A stretch of 60,000 nt of DNA, from the NCBI GenBank assembly GCA_950295325.1, contig OX485807.1, positions 22,913,666 to 22,973,665 on the forward strand. Direction: 5' to 3'. Within the stretch, counting starts at the first letter, position 1; each line of letters opens with the position of its first letter. The translations under genes and the position numbers were made by a program. Shown piece by piece: positions 59,726-60,000 of this stretch. This DNA is from Polytrichum commune. Taxonomy: Eukaryota > Streptophyta > Polytrichopsida > Polytrichales > Polytrichaceae. The notes below the pieces were generated by a model, which was given only the letters and a program-made list of their open reading frames with translations, did not search any database and was not told the origin of the DNA.

Positions 59726-60000
59726 AAGAAAAGGAAAAAGCATCTATGTTACTTTGTTCATCACTGACGTGGCCCTAGGACATCTTTTTATGTCAATCAT
59801 GGTAGTGGCAACTGATTAGAACAACTTGCCACAATCGAGCAATATGGGTCTTACAAATTGCTCACACAATAACACTGTAATGTTTTCCACAATGGTTTTA
59901 GTTGCTCACTTATATTAGCACGCAGAATGCAGGAAAGAAAAAGATTCACATTGCTTTGTTCGTTCACGATATGCCACTAGGACATCTTTTATGTCATGTC
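59726..60000. repeat. Tandem duplication cut by the window end
   Basis: CTAGGACATCTTTTTATGTC near 59775 recurs as CTAGGACATCTTTTATGTCA near 59978, and GGAAAAAGCATC/GAAAAAGATTC precede them. Period ~205, incomplete. Confidence 0.5.

Noticed and set aside
22092-60000. LTR retrotransposons
   Set aside because: No gag-pol motifs, primer-binding site or long direct terminal repeats were seen; the longer repeats are inverted or short tandem.
1-60000. CRISPR arrays, bacterial operons or phage genes
   Set aside because: Spliced plant kinase genes and plant MITEs show eukaryotic nuclear DNA; the regular 38-48-bp array at 59 kb has no unique spacers.

Overview
The window looks like nuclear DNA of a land plant, most likely a non-seed lineage (liverwort, moss or another early-diverging group). 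Both protein-coding genes are plant types with GT-AG introns. The rest is AT-rich, intron and intergenic DNA full of small non-autonomous transposons. The CLAVATA1/BAM receptor gene has eight introns, whereas I recall seed-plant CLV1/BAM genes as having about one, and the LINE remnant carries a C-terminal zinc knuckle I associate more with algae and animals than with flowering plants. The lineage is an inference; no species could be identified.

Genic part (1-22 kb). Two genes lie head to tail on the minus strand. A DYRK-family kinase runs from its ATG at 9307 down to base 1, where it leaves the window inside the C-lobe; I could place 15 exons, about 851 codons. A complete CLV1/BAM-type leucine-rich-repeat receptor kinase runs 20059-12478 in nine exons that join in frame to 1028 residues, ending in an ordinary stop. 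The 3.2 kb between them holds the DYRK 5' leader and the receptor 3' flank. Introns of both genes carry repeats: a LINE remnant with an internal duplication, a TA-flanked MITE and a tandem duplication in the kinase; a tandem duplication and two inverted TIR-element copies around exon 5 in the receptor. The receptor's upstream region has a TATA-like box and two long CT/GA microsatellites.

Repeat part (22-60 kb). I found no convincing intact protein gene. I could sort much of it into families from termini and target-site duplications: Tourist-like A (three copies, TWA-type duplications) and B (three full copies plus one fragment); TA-flanked family C (six copies, counting the one in the kinase gene); Mutator-like D with 9-bp duplications (five copies and one fragment), one of which has amplified its subterminal AACCGGTT motif into an 11-unit minisatellite; a second Mutator-like pair (X and Y) with perfect 9-bp duplications; a long TIR family E/F, partly tandemised; a tRNA-derived SINE; and two tandem arrays with periods near 310-317 bp. 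Ten pure C or G runs of 10-20 bases occur here and none in the genic part.

The two genes have no evident functional link: one encodes a soluble growth-control kinase, the other a plasma-membrane receptor for CLE-type peptides. The most unusual content is the repeat biology: the D-element minisatellite, the inverted repeats bracketing the transmembrane exon of the receptor, and repeated tandem duplication at a similar unit length.
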